A DNA stretch of 64,000 nucleotides. Source: Chalciporus piperatus (taxonomy: Eukaryota; Basidiomycota; Agaricomycetes; Boletales; Boletaceae). Location of the stretch: positions 39,300 to 103,299 of the forward strand of contig JBBPTG010000094.1 of assembly GCA_038093975.1 (NCBI GenBank), given 5' to 3'. This document shows positions 11,359 through 21,996 of the stretch, piece after piece. The position numbers and the translations under genes were made by a program. The notes under the pieces were generated by a model. That model had not been told where the DNA came from and did not search any database. It saw nothing but the letters and a program-made list of their open reading frames with translations. Numbering within the stretch: position 1 is the first letter of the stretch; each line of letters starts with the position of its first letter.

Positions 11359-12063
11359 CTACGTCTCCATGTCACTATCGCCACTGGCACCTGATGATTC
11401 TCGAAGGCTCTCCTTCATCTTTATCCATACCACAGCCGCGCCTTCACTGGCAACTTTTTCTGCTTGAGCCAGTTCTTCCAAAGAGAGCGAGCTTCCTGAG
11501 CTGGCACAGTAGTTGGTCCATACCAACTTGGATGGGGGGATATCGCCTTCCGTTCCGACTTGATCAACACCAAACAAGAACGCGAAACATCCACCGCCAT
11601 CTGATTCACCCTCCAGGTCCAGTACGATCTCCACATGACTCCCAGACTTTCGTCGACCTACGAAAACTGCACATAAGACGCCTCTCATAGGGATTGACCC
11701 TGCGTTCACCAACGCAAGACTACATGCGTTGATCTCGGCTGCGAGGAGAGTGTTGGTCGGAGGGGAGAGTGCTTGGACGACTACTTGGACCAGCGTTCGT
11801 GGGTGGTGGGCTAGAATGCATGCGCGTTCGATGATGCCCTTTAAGGCGGTTCCGACGTGTTTTTCTGTCGTTCCGGGTACGGATGAGAGAGGTCGGACGT
11901 GGACTTCGACCGTCGCGCGGGCGGGATGCTCGGCGGCTAGTCGGGCTGCGACAGGACCGCTGACAGAAGCGAGAGCGGTGGCTTCTCCAAAAGAGAACCG
12001 AGCGGATCCATCGACGCCTGAAAGTGCGTCAAATGATATCTTGATCGGAAGGGTGGGCGACAT
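11359..12063 (-). CDS. RRP46: Exosome core subunit RRP46 (RNase PH fold), left copy
   Basis: Subunit of the six-member PH-like ring of the RNA exosome, which processes and degrades RNA 3' ends in nucleus and cytoplasm. It is a single exon of 234 residues, the expected length. It shows the family core DGSARFSFGEATALASVSGP, LAAEHPARATVEVHVRPLS, AHHPRTLVQVVVQALS and LLAAEINACSLALVNAGSI. As in other eukaryotic ring subunits, the phosphate-binding and catalytic residues of bacterial RNase PH are not evident, so it is likely structural. It is divergently placed from the BCS1-like gene. The protein is identical to the copy at 35,744, so one of the two is redundant. Confidence 0.9.
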   Translation of the reverse strand: MSPTLPIKISFDALSGVDGSARFSFGEATALASVSGPVAARLAAEHPARATVEVHVRPLSSVPGTTEKHVGTALKGIIERACILAHHPRTLVQVVVQALSPPTNTLLAAEINACSLALVNAGSIPMRGVLCAVFVGRRKSGSHVEIVLDLEGESDGGGCFAFLFGVDQVGTEGDIPPSKLVWTNYCASSGSSLSLEELAQAEKVASEGAAVVWIKMKESLRESSGASGDSDMET

Positions 12064-12563
12064 ATTGGGAGGATGAGGGAAACACAGGATTTGTTAGATC
12101 TTTATCTCGAAAAGGAAATATCCGTGCCAAGTCAAACGACTTCAGAATCACAGTCACCTTCATCAGTCGAGCAGCATAGTCACGTAACGCTTTTGACGAG
12201 TCTTTTGGCATGATTTGTGAGCTCTGGTTGGTTGGCTCTTCACAAATAAGGGAATTACCTGATGCTCTAGCCATAAAGAAAAACGGGCACGAAAAGTTTC
12301 GAGTTTCTCGGCAGGCTGATGTTGCAGCTCCTTGCAGTCACCGCTTGTGCTGTGGCAGCTGTCATCGGGTTGGAGACAAACGATGAACATAGCCTACAAC
12401 TGTCTCCAATATGCTGTGCATCTTGAGTCACCACCGCGTATCTGAGGCTCCGAGTAAAGCGAGCGTCTGACTCGAGCCTCGAGGCAATTTGACAGGACAT
12501 TCATAAAAGCTTGCCCAAAGTCAGAACGAGACCTTCATCCCCGCCCTCGAAGTTCGTCGTAGT
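12064..12563. promoter_or_regulatory. Shared RRP46/BCS1 promoter region, long version
   Basis: 500 bases between divergent start codons. It holds about 163 bases (roughly 12,162-12,325) absent from the right-arm counterpart (35,407-35,743). The missing piece lies between two partly similar strings, cagtcacct and ttgcagtcacc, which fits a deletion between short repeats. No ORF or RNA gene is evident. Confidence 0.55.
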
Positions 12564-14514
12564 ATGGCCTCCCTACAAGAAGTCATCGAGCAGTTGCTCG
12601 CCACTGCCAGTAATAGCACGACCAACGACGGCACCACTTCTACCCTCTCGGGGCCATTCGACTTCATCCGAATTTCATTATTTTCCAACAAAGCCTTGCG
12701 TGACTGGGCAATCCTCCTAGTCATCGGTAGTGTTTTTGAGATCGGTCGCAGGTCGCTATCTTCGTGGTGGAGTTGGTTGGTTGATTCGTTCTTCATCACT
12801 GCAGTATTCGATCAAGATGATTTCAGCTACCGTGCGTCACTGCGTTTCAACGTGACTGGACCCTTCATTTACTGACTCCTTTGACAGAATGGATCCAGTT
12901 CTGGTTATCCAAACACCCTGCATGGGGTACGTCCAGTCGTCTCCGACGCATTGATCTTTGGTGCTGATTCAGCGAGTTTACAGAGAAAGCTCGGAATGTT
13001 GAGGTTACCACTTCCGACTTTGGGCTGGACACCCCTTACGAGGAGATTTCCGATGAGAAAACGAGGAAAATTTCATATATCCCAGCGGTATCACAGACCT
13101 ATTCTCTCTGGCATAAATACCGATGGATGCAGGTCACTCGCGAAACCGAATGCATTCGGGGGGGATGGTCCCAAAGGGTAACTCTTACATTCAGGTACGC
13201 TTTTTCCGCACAGTGCTCATCAGCGTGTTGCTCATTCGTCATACTAGAATCTTGACCCGTGATCATAGCATTCTCACAGAGCTGATCCAACAAGCTAGGA
13301 AGGAGTACCAAAAGGCTCAACAGGACTCGATCACTATCTATTCCAGTAGACTTGGAAGGTGCGTCTATTCTCAGGAAAAGGCTTACTTGCTGAGAATACG
13401 ATTTGCAATAGCGAGGGCTGGAGGGAAATTGCCACACGTCCTAAGCGTCCCCTCAATTCCATTGTCCTCAACCCGGGCGTGGTCAATCTCGTACTTGAAG
13501 ATGCTCGTGATTTCCTTGAAAGCAAGCAATGGTACGCTGATCGTGGCATCCCTTTCCGCCGAGGATATCTCCTTGTATGTCCTTTTTGACTTCCATTGAG
13601 AACTCCTGGCTCACTTTTTTTTTAGCATGGTACCCCCGGAGCTGGAAAGACCTCTCTCATCCATAGCATCGCAGGCGAATTGGGGCTCGATGTCTACATC
13701 GTTTCTCTGTCTCGGTCCGGACTAGACGATACCGGCCTCATTGAGCTTATCTCTGAACTCCCCCATGGAGGACATCGACGCCGCCTTCCACCACGGTATC
13801 AATCGTGAAACCCCCGCACCCGCAAAACTCCCTGAGCATCCCGATTCTGATGAAGAAAAACCACGCGATAAACCTCCCACCAGCGGTGGCGGTATCTCAC
13901 TCAGCGGTCTCCTCAACGCGCTCGACGGTATCGCAGCTCAAGAAGGTCGTATTCTCTTCGCTACCACGAACAAGTACAACGCGCTTGATCCTGCGCTGTG
14001 TCGACCTGGTCGGTTGGATCTCCACATCCAGTTCAAGCATGCGAGTCAGTACCAAGCCGAGGAACTGTTCAAGCGCTTCTACGCACTTCCGTCACCTAAG
14101 CTTCCTGCAGAAGCAGAGACGGCGAAGACGGACGAGGTTGAATTGGAGAAGAGCAACAGTGAGAGTGGAGACTCAGGGTTTGAAGACGCTCCGGCCAAAG
14201 ACCTCATCGATCTCGCTTCCGAGTCCTCCATCCCTCCTTCGGCTTCTGTCGTCTCAGAGAAGACCGACGCGGAACCCCACGCCCCACTCCACCGAGCGCC
14301 AACCTTCACCGGCATCTCTCACAGTATCCGCGCACCTCAATTGTCCCACGACGAACTCACCAAACTCGCTGCTCAATTCGCTGCCTCTGTCCCTGACCGA
14401 CAGTTTTCGATGGCTAGTCTGCAGGGGTTCCTCATGACGTATAAGACGAGACCATATGAGGCTGTGGCGAGTATTTCGGCGTGGGTGGAACAGGAGCTTA
14501 AGGAGACGAAGTAA
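12564..14514 (+). pseudogene. BCS1-like AAA ATPase, left copy, frameshifted
   Basis: BCS1-type proteins are inner-mitochondrial-membrane AAA ATPases; the founding member inserts the Rieske protein into complex III. Here the start MASLQEVIEQLL, the membrane stretch ALRDWAILLVIGSVFEIG, the BCS1 N-domain (RPLNSIVLNPGVVNLVLED, WYADRGIPFRRGYLL) and Walker A HGTPGAGKTSLIHS are present. At 13,763-13,765 a net 17 bases present in the right copy are missing. These encode most of ERCIALMEDIDAAF, the Walker B strand. The frame therefore shifts directly after LIELISELP. The downstream frame (SRH motif ATTNKYNALDPALCRPGRLD) is open but unreachable by normal reading. A restart at the ATG of MEDIDAAF would lack Walker A. 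I call it a recent pseudogene unless the deletion is a sequencing error. Confidence 0.8.
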
Positions 14515-14901
14515 AATTTAAAGGCGACGGGTGCTTGATGGTAAAGCTTGACGTCCTTATACCCAGCATACTTAGACACATCATATCATACGACAACCAA
14601 ACACTTTGTGCGATACTATTTGCAATATCACGAATTCATAGCAATATTGGCTGTCTCTTTCACTCGTGAATTATTCGACCCAGATATTGGTCTTGACGAG
14701 CCTCGTATTCCTGGACCTTGTAAAGTCCTCAACGAACGCTGGCTCGGGGTTATATAGGATGGCAAGTACTTACCTCAAAGAGGTTCCCGACTTCTGGGTA
14801 AAACACCTCCAGCACCTTTCGACGACATTGAAGTGCAGTCGATCATCGAGTCATATACAATGTAATCAATCCAACCTAGTGTCAGAATATTTACTATCAA
14901 A
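14515..14901. other. Intergenic between convergent BCS1 and F-box genes
   Basis: 3' regions of two convergent genes; duplicated with the arm at 33,049-33,435. No other feature seen. Confidence 0.4.
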
Positions 14902-16523
14902 TCATACACATGTATGGACCCTGATTTCATCCAACACAAAGTAAACCTTGCCACTCCATGCATCAATTTTAATGTTCATATTTCTCCAGACGGGGTGAAG
15001 CATGGAAAAATCCGTCCTTGGCCCAAGATCAACCCGACAAACCGGACCACTCGCATCCATCGAAAACGTTTGAATGCCAATGTATTTTTTCGTGTCTAAC
15101 GTGCGGCCTCTGATGCAGCACACACCGCGTCCGAACCCATCCTCCGAACTTCCTACCTCGACAACTGTCATGAATTCATCCTTCAAAGTGATCAAAGGGG
15201 TATATTGTGACAGTGTGATCGTTTCAATTCCGGGAGAACTTGAAGCGGTTAGAGTGGGGTCTATAGCGTTGTACTCCTCTCGGCAAGAGTCGGGACCATA
15301 CGACTGGTAACGACCAATCATGGCTCGTATCTCTGTCGTCTGCACCCCTCCAACATTGGTAACCCTATTTCCACGGAGGACCCACCTGGGTAAGTCGATG
15401 GTCTTGCAAATCCCCTCGTGTGTCATCTGCAACATCCCGCCGTCCGCGGCAGTAGCACTGGACTCCACTTCCGAAGGAAGCCGGAATGCCTGTATGTGGT
15501 GGTCCGGACCCTTGCACTCGGAGGTAACAAGAATATGTGTGTCTGTTAAGAGGAATTTCGCGGAGCGCGACTCATAAGTCCACAAACGCTCGAGCATTTC
15601 CGGTGCCTTTGCTTCCAGTTGATTATAGCCAGACGGACGATGACGTACCAAACTTACCATGGTGGACATGAATGGTGGAAGATGGTATATCTTCTCCGTT
15701 GTCATGTCAAGCACAACAGATATAAATTCATCATTTAGCACGAAGCCTGAAAAGATGCAGATGTTCGTGGACTGGCAGTGAACTGGTGGACATGTCCTGG
15801 AAATGAAAGCGGAATGGCAGCCTCTAGCGATAGTGACAGACGAAAGTGGCCAACGATCTTCAACAAGGTCCTATCGTGTTTCATGCTATCAGTCATTGGT
15901 TCGATACAACGAAAACTTACAGTGGATAAGCACTATTCCGAGGCCTGAGAAGCACGCATGTGATGGGATGACCCGTGAGAGTGACCGTGTCAGCACACAG
16001 GATGCGATCAATGCCTTCGCTGGAGTCGTCCAAATGAAACAAGACGTGAGTTTGTAGGTCGTCGGAGTTGAGGTTGTGATAGCCCACGGATGACTCGAAG
16101 GTTGTGATCAACCATGCTCCCCATTGCGGGAAATGCCAGTTACGGTACCGATCGGCGGCGACTCTGGGGAATGTGCGAACGGGATCCAGATGGAACTCGC
16201 GAGCAGACCAAGGTTACAACTTTGCAGATTGGACTAATGCACGCTCGAGGAAGTTCAATCCCTCTTTGTCACCGGCACGTAGGTATGGTCCTGGAGGTCG
16301 GGGAAGCGCTGCATTTTTGTATGCACGGATCCAAACCACGGGCTGCTGCGTCACTGAATACAATGTCTTCGAGACCTATATCATCGAATCGACCCGGCAG
16401 AACATCAGCGGTAATCAACACATCGATGATCTCCACCACGCCTACCTGTCGAAGACGGATGATGTCCGGCGGTGAGAGAAAGGATATGATGCGAAGGAGA
16501 ATGTCTTCTGCAAGTCCTAACAT
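14902..16523 (-). pseudogene. F-box protein gene FB1, inactivated
   Basis: Member of the F-box family repeated in this window (intact relatives at 31,417, 38,274 and 60,238). Exon 1 gives LAEDILLRIISFLSPPDIIRLRQ, an F-box that would bind Skp1 in an SCF ubiquitin ligase. Exon 2 gives QQPVVWIRAYKNAALPRPPG. In FB1 the Glu codon of AKLEPWSA is changed to TAA (complement of 16,214-16,216). One base is also missing near 15,765 relative to the ACGATACATCTGC of FB3, shifting the frame. The C-terminal 280 residues after 15,708 are open and identical to FB2. With two disabling changes in the 5' half this copy cannot make a full protein. Confidence 0.8.
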
Positions 16524-16551
16524 CCTAGAAGTTTAATGGTGCTTAGTCTGG

Positions 16552-16997
16552 ACGTGAGATCGGTCCGGCCCGGACGGGCCATTGGTGACTCCGAAGAGCA
16601 TTCGTTTGAACTAACTGTACATGGAGTCTAACTGGCATCGAGCCCCACAAAGCCTGCGGCAAGTCTCCCTGAATCATTGACAAAGGTAAATTGGAGTTTA
16701 AGTACTACTCCACATACTCGTACATGAAACCGATTTGGACATGAGACATCTGTGTTCTACACATATGTTCTCTGATAAAATAAATAATAAGCTGTCATGA
16801 ATCTTTCCGTGAATCGCTAGATGTCTCCAGTTAACATTAATAGTTGAGGGTCGCGGTGGTATAGGCTGTGCTGGCGAAGCCAACCTGTTTGTTGATCGTG
16901 TCAAAGACGCTGTAGTAACGCTCGCTAAAATGACACGCATGAGTAACTTTCGCAGTCGGAAACGAAACATGAACGTACAGGAAGGAGTATCCAATGA
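16552..16997. repeat. Source segment of the inverted protease-tail duplication
   Basis: The complement of this segment (protease C-terminus, last intron and 3' flank) recurs at 37,760-38,210. Few substitutions are seen, for example Ala to Val in the intronic reading THACHFS. The homology then runs into the 5' flank of the F-box genes on both sides. Confidence 0.85.
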
Positions 16998-18310
16998 TGA
17001 AGTCAAGACCAGAACCAGACGGAGTACCGATGCTTTGAACCATGAGGTAGATCGCGTCGGAGCTACCACCGATGAAGGTGTTGAGCGAGCGAGGCCAGAT
17101 CTGGGCGTCGGGTATGAGGTCGTACGCCACGCCCCCAATGTTGAACGTCAAAGTCTGCAGGTTGGCATATTGGTCCTGGGTGATGGTAAGAAGGCCAGTG
17201 GCAGAGTCCACGGTAGCCCCTGTCGAAACCTTGTAATTGTCGAATGCATCTACATGAACACAGTGTGAGGCGCGAGCATTAAGATAGATAGATTCATATC
17301 TCTTACCGGAGGCGATGAGAATGACAGTCGTGCTGGTGTCAACGATACCAGCGGTAGAAGGCAAGATTGTCCAACCACCGTAAGAGATCTCCGACTGGTC
17401 GATACCCCAGAAGCTCGATGCAGGCGCGATATTGGTGAGAGGGACGTAGTTCACGGGGCCAGTAATGACACTGCTGTCATAATCACCAAAGGTGAGTTCT
17501 CCGGTGCTGTCTGGTGCAGAAGCGGGGACGAAGTAGATGCCAAGCACCTCCTGCGAGATGACTCCCTCAGTGTAAAGGTTGTCTGTGACCGTGCCGATAG
17601 TGAAGGCACCGGACACAGTGCCCTGGGTGAGGACGGTGGGACCAACTCCGAGAATGCCATCAAGACCATCAAAACCGGTGACTTGGCTAGCGACACCGAT
17701 CGACTGCTCCGCGATTGTCAAACCGGGAGCCAATGTGACAATATCGATCCACTCTTCTCCAGAGAATGATCCAGAACTGTAGGAAACAGACTATGAACGC
17801 ATCGTTATTAGATTCGACGACGGAAACGAAGAAAAAAAGCCGCCCAAACGTACAACGGTGTTGCCGGTGTCTACGCTGGTGCTTGTCGGGGTGTACGCTT
17901 TTCCAGCTCCTACCCAAGTGTTGGAACTTCCGGTATCGATCAATAACGTGTCTGTATTTGTCAAATTCAACGCCCGTGTTCACGAGCACAATGAACTACT
18001 CACATTCAGTTGGAGGACTGCCAACCTGAACTTGGGTAATGTAGGCCACCCCATAATTCGGGACGCCAAACGATGTGCTGCGTTTTCCAAGTCCAATATC
18101 CAAGTTCGATTCGTTCAGGTTGCCAGCTTGTCGCATGAACTTGGCACGAGCCTGATCCCTCTCGAGAATGCTGCGTGTACCATTCGCACTGATCTTCGTC
18201 GCGAAGCCTAGGGTAGTTTTTCCAGTTCTGCGAGAAACGGGGCTAGCGTCCACAACGGTTAAGAAGAGGAGAATTTGTAGCGAAACCAGCGCTTTAGTAG
18301 TAGGGAACAT
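16837..18310 (-). CDS. Secreted aspartic protease (pepsin family A1)
   Basis: Extracellular acid protease of polyporopepsin type. Exon 1 starts MFPTTKALVSLQILLFL, a signal peptide ending near VVDA, followed by a propeptide with basic stretches (GKRSTSFGVPNYG). After an intron comes the first active-site motif TLLIDTGSSNTWVGAGK. A second intron (GTACGT donor, ...TTCATAG acceptor) restores SVSYSSGSFSGEEW, the flap with its tyrosine. The core includes GFDGLDGILGVGP and GELTFGDYDSSVITGPVNYVP. The second active-site motif reads GIVDTSTTVIL, Asp-Thr-Ser-Thr where the family has Asp-Thr/Ser-Gly-Thr. The C-terminus IIGYSFLYVHVSF...ERYYSVFDTINKQVGFA is complete. Length is about 420 residues. The altered second motif may lower activity; the rest looks intact. 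Confidence 0.85.
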
Positions 18311-19598
18311 GTTGAGTGGGTGATGTTTTCTGCCATCATCTCAAACCTTTTTAAACCATCTGGAGCCGCTTAAAGAGCGTATGAGATGATCTGGCAGATG
18401 ACGCTTGGAAGGAGTTGCGTGTGATACGCAGTGGGGAGGGGGAATGTTGGCTTCCATACAGGCCTGATTGAAGCGCAGATGAGCCCTCGACTCAGTCCTA
18501 ATCGACAGGGATTGCTGTGCCGTATGTCACCAGGGATAAGCGCTAAGCATTGGACACAGGTTAAGTCAGTGAAAAATGTCACGCTAACCCAGGTGCGGTT
18601 CGATCGCGCCAGGTAGCTGACTGCGACCGTGAGTCTCATGCCATTGGGCTGTGCGTTTCAAGTTGCTGTTCGGTTTCACTTGGAAACCTCGACGTCGGAC
18701 CTCTGCAGAGCCTCTTTGAGATCAGGGAAGAGGAAACAGGTACTGATTGTAGACACGGTTTGCCTGAAGTCCGAAGCGAATGATGCAAATTCAAAGGTTG
18801 GCTTCGACACAGCCACTCCGCGGTCTCTCAACGATACATGGACGCGGACTCGGAGGATCATTTCGACGCTCCCGCTATCAAACAATTGCCCTTAGTCGAC
18901 GTCACTAATGCTCGGGGATCGTCCAAATGGCCGGCATGGTATCGGTCAAGGGAAGCTCTATTTCGCTCCTAAAAGAAATTGACTGAGGCCGACGAGATGC
19001 CACTGAAGTGCCATGCAAAAGGCTCATACTTATATCCGACCAGAAAGAATTAAGAATTGCCGCTGATGACTGGAACAGGACTGACTGTCTCATTAGTGGA
19101 AAATCGAGGCAACCCACGTCGGTAATAGCTTACATCTGCTGACTGTGGGGCAAGTGTGGGGTATTCCCTCCGTCGCCCTCATCACTGAGAGTCGGCTGCC
19201 TTCTACAGGAACCGACTCTCAACATGAAATAGCTCCACGAGAGCAGTGGCTGAAGGATGGTTCCCCCGGCCTGATGATCAATACATGCGAACGTCGCTCA
19301 ACCTGCCGATCAACAACTCCCGACAATAAGTCATCCCCTGGATTCTTAACTCACTGTCGTGCGGGGGGAACACAATCCTCGTATTTGACAGAGATGACTC
19401 GAACAAGGGGACCATTCCGAGTCGTATTCCGGCAATACTAGACTCAGCTACGTCGTGAATACCACCGTCTATCTACACAAGTAGAGCGCAAGACGCTTCG
19501 TCGAGATTCGACCACTTTCATCCTCTACAAGTGCAGTCGATCATTGAGTCATATACCATGTGATCAGTCCAACATAGCGTCAGAATATCACTAGCAAA
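18311..19598. other. Gene-free stretch upstream of the protease
   Basis: Contains the protease promoter and about 1.2 kb in which no frame shows family resemblance or believable exon structure. From about 19,510 the sequence is the 3' flank shared by the F-box genes (gtgcagtcgatcattgagtc). Confidence 0.4.
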
Positions 19599-20093
19599 TC
19601 ATACAAATTTATGGATCCTGATTACACCGGACACACAGCAAACCCTGCCACTCCATGCATCAAACATAAACCCCATCGAAGCCCAAATGGGGCGAAGCAT
19701 GGTCAAATCCCTCCTTGCCCCAAGATCAATCTGACAAACTGGACCGCTCGCATCCACAGAAAATGGTTGAATGCAAAAGTGATGCGTCATGAGACCCGTG
19801 TCAATGACGGAGCACATACCGCGTCCGAACCCATCTGCCGAACTTCCTACCGCGAAAAATTGCACGTGTTCACCCTCCAAAGAGATCAGAGGGGTATATT
19901 GTGACAGTGTGATTGTTCCAATTCCGGGAGAATTTGAAGCGGTTAGAGTGAGGTCTATGGCGCTGTGGCAGGATTTCCTCGAGTCACCCAGGTACCGATG
20001 ACTCATGGCTCGTATCTCCGTCGTCTGCACCCCTCCAACATTCTGGAAGTCCTAACATCCTGGAAGTTCAATGGTGGACGTGAGATCGGTCCG
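19599..20093 (-). pseudogene. F-box gene remnant with internal deletion
   Basis: The C-terminal third of the F-box family is present (QTTEIRAM, TLTASNSPGIGTITLSQYTPL, ADGFGRGM, FSVDASGPVCQIDLGARRD, SGRVCCVSGVIRIHKFV). At about 20,041 it is joined directly to the start of the gene (MLGLPE and its 5' flank with cggtccggcccggacggg). Roughly 1.1 kb, from codon 6 to the start of this third, is missing. The join is out of frame and stops after about 24 codons. It is adjacent to DUF6593 copy 2, in the same order as the pair at 58,938-61,860. Confidence 0.85.
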
Positions 20094-20507
20094 GCCCGGA
20101 CGGGCCACATTGTTGGTGAGCTCGAACAGCATTCGTTTGAACTCACTGTCTGGACTCTGTACGTGTGTAACTGGCATATAGTGAGAAGGAAGTTGTCTTC
20201 CTTCAACCTTCGGTCTGTCTAGGGAAGACTAGGTAAGCTGAGGTTCTATGATCAGAGGACCGTTGGCACGATGGCAACTGAGTAGATCGACCCACCCTAG
20301 GACTAGGATCGAGGACAGACAGAATACATGCCAGCTCACGACAAGGGGAGAATAACACATTCATATAAAAGTCAATGCCTGAAGCGGTTATCGATTAATA
20401 CAGTTCGAACGTCGCAGCTCAGATCATACTGACACTGGCCCCCGACAAAACTAAGTGATATTTAAGTAATTAAGAGTGAAACCCAAAACCAGTCGTCGTA
20501 CACCTCA

Positions 20508-21173
20508 TTAGGAGCCCACGAAGAGATCCAGAGTCTTATTTTCCATCATCACTCGATGCCTCTGAACCAAGTACGCCACCACGAGATCGTCTCTCACCGG
20601 TTCCGCTACGGATTCCAAGACGAACGCAAGCTTTCCGTGCGAAACAGATTGATGGAGATAACATGAGGCGACTGGTTTCTCGAGATCGTAGTCAGTGTAT
20701 ACCTGTGTGGCGAACGGGATCAGCAGCCGAAATTGCTCAGCACGGACAGCTCGACCAACCTTCTGACGGTATCTCGATACGACTTTCCAAACGTACGGCC
20801 CACACTGAGTGTCCACTCTGAAAGCAAGACTGTACACACGACGATCAACCTGTGATACAACGGCATCAAGCACGAGCGCTTACTTTCCGTCAGTCAACTT
20901 GGACCTCCTGAGCCACTTTTGGACGCTGGTTTGCGCGCCTCCGTTGCGGTGGGGGAAAGAAATGATGTCTGACAGAAGATCTCTGCGGTGGAGCACAGCG
21001 ATAACTCGGCCGGGCGTAGTCGCGTCGCTGATCCTGATGTGTTTCGAGTCGCTTGTGATCTGGTACAATGGCAGAGAGGGATGAGCGTAGATCACGGCGT
21101 TCTTGAGGTCTGTGTTGCTCAGGTAATACAGCGTCGGAGGAGCAGGGTTGACGAGGGTGAGCTCCGAGTCCAT
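20508..21173 (-). CDS. DUF6593-type protein (copy 2)
   Basis: Three exons. Exon 1 starts MDSELTLVNPAPPTLYYL and continues TDLKNAVIYAHP, ATTPGRVIAVLHRRDLL and NGGAQTSVQKWLRRSKLTDG. A splice with donor after GGAA and acceptor just before TCTTGCTTTC keeps frame into LAFRVDTQCGPYVWKVVSRY. The last exon is VYTDYDLEKPVASCYL, GKLAFVLES and the C-terminal helix AEPVRDDLVVAYLVQRHRV. Total about 180 residues. It shows the family order: strand region, VIAVLHR core, GPYxWK motif, DLEKPVA strand and DDLVVAYL helix. Function unknown; no signal peptide and no clear transmembrane segment. It is the intact partner of the frameshifted copy at 58,938. Confidence 0.75.
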
Positions 21174-21996
21174 TAGAGAGAGGGTGCCTCAGGCTGACCG
21201 CCTTGATGGCAGCTCATGGCTGGACGGAAATGGGGTGCGTACTTATAATATTCCTGCGGTACGTACCGTCTGATGACGGAATTCCACCCCCGAATTGGGC
21301 CTTCTGTGTTTGGACCCTTGGACCCATCGCCGTAAGTAAGTGGCTGGTATGTATAACAATTGACCTTTTACTCTGTGTCAGTGGGGCTTGAAGGCTGTTG
21401 ACAAATGGGTGAATAATAAAAGTGAAACATGGGGAGAGGCGTTGCCCTGGGTTGTCAGGTAAACCCGGTCAATGAAAACCACCGCGTTCGATTGTTCAGA
21501 TGTTTGAGATGGGAACGTTCACCTGAGCGAGAGAGTGATGCCCACGGCGCCAACGTCAACAGTGTGATTCCCATTGACAGCTAAGGAACAATAGCGAAAT
21601 CTTAAATAAACTGAAACACACAAGACGTGAAACTGGTCTTTGCGCGCCAACAATGTTTTACGTTTTGTTTCCTGGTTGAACGTGGTTTCTCGATAGATCG
21701 TGATGTGGACTCGGGTGTTGGGTACTGATGACCCTGTTATCAGCGTCAGAGAGCGGTGGTTTAATGACGTCCAGCGTACCTGTACGGGCTGTACCATACC
21801 AAAACAGTACCGAGAACCGGCGAAAAGACCGTCAGGACTCAGTAGAGCTCATGTTACATCGCACATGATCGCACGGAAGTTGCTCGTACGTCACATAGGA
21901 CCCGCCAGCAATTTGCCTGCATTTAGTGCGGAGAAGGCGGGATGGTGCGGAACCGAGTCAACAACCTTGAACACTCACCTTTAGTACCACCCCGAG
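21174..21996. other. Divergent intergenic region DUF6593 copy 2 / GCVT
   Basis: About 820 bases between two divergent genes; promoters expected at both ends. No supported gene; short frames show no family resemblance. Confidence 0.4.

Larger units (their letters stand above)
10050..15708 (+). repeat. Inverted segmental duplication, left arm
   Basis: Every position p here pairs with a position near 47,807-p to 47,970-p on the opposite strand of 32,242-37,757. The offset shifts only at a 163-base indel (12,160-12,325 region) and at 17-base and 3-base indels in the BCS1 gene. It contains the kinase 3' half, RRP46, BCS1 and the F-box 3' half. RRP46 and the F-box half give identical translations in both arms. 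Confidence 0.95.
19560..21215 (-). repeat. Inverted duplicon 2, left member (DUF6593 + F-box)
   Basis: Similar in inverse orientation to about 58,895-61,920. Homology starts in the 5' flank (gcggtcagcctgaggcaccctctct), covers the DUF6593 gene and its 3' flank (gcattgacttttat...gtccccttgtcgtg) and ends in the F-box gene. Coding identity is high but clearly lower than in the 10-15.7 kb duplication, so it is older. Confidence 0.8.

Noticed and set aside
13805..14437. Second frame of 210 codons within the BCS1 last exon
   Set aside because: Ser/Thr/Arg-rich out-of-frame shadow; present in the other arm too but without protein-like conservation.
18370..18639. Minus-strand frame of 89 codons upstream of the protease
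   Set aside because: No homology or signal; lies in the protease promoter and matches nothing in the other duplicons.
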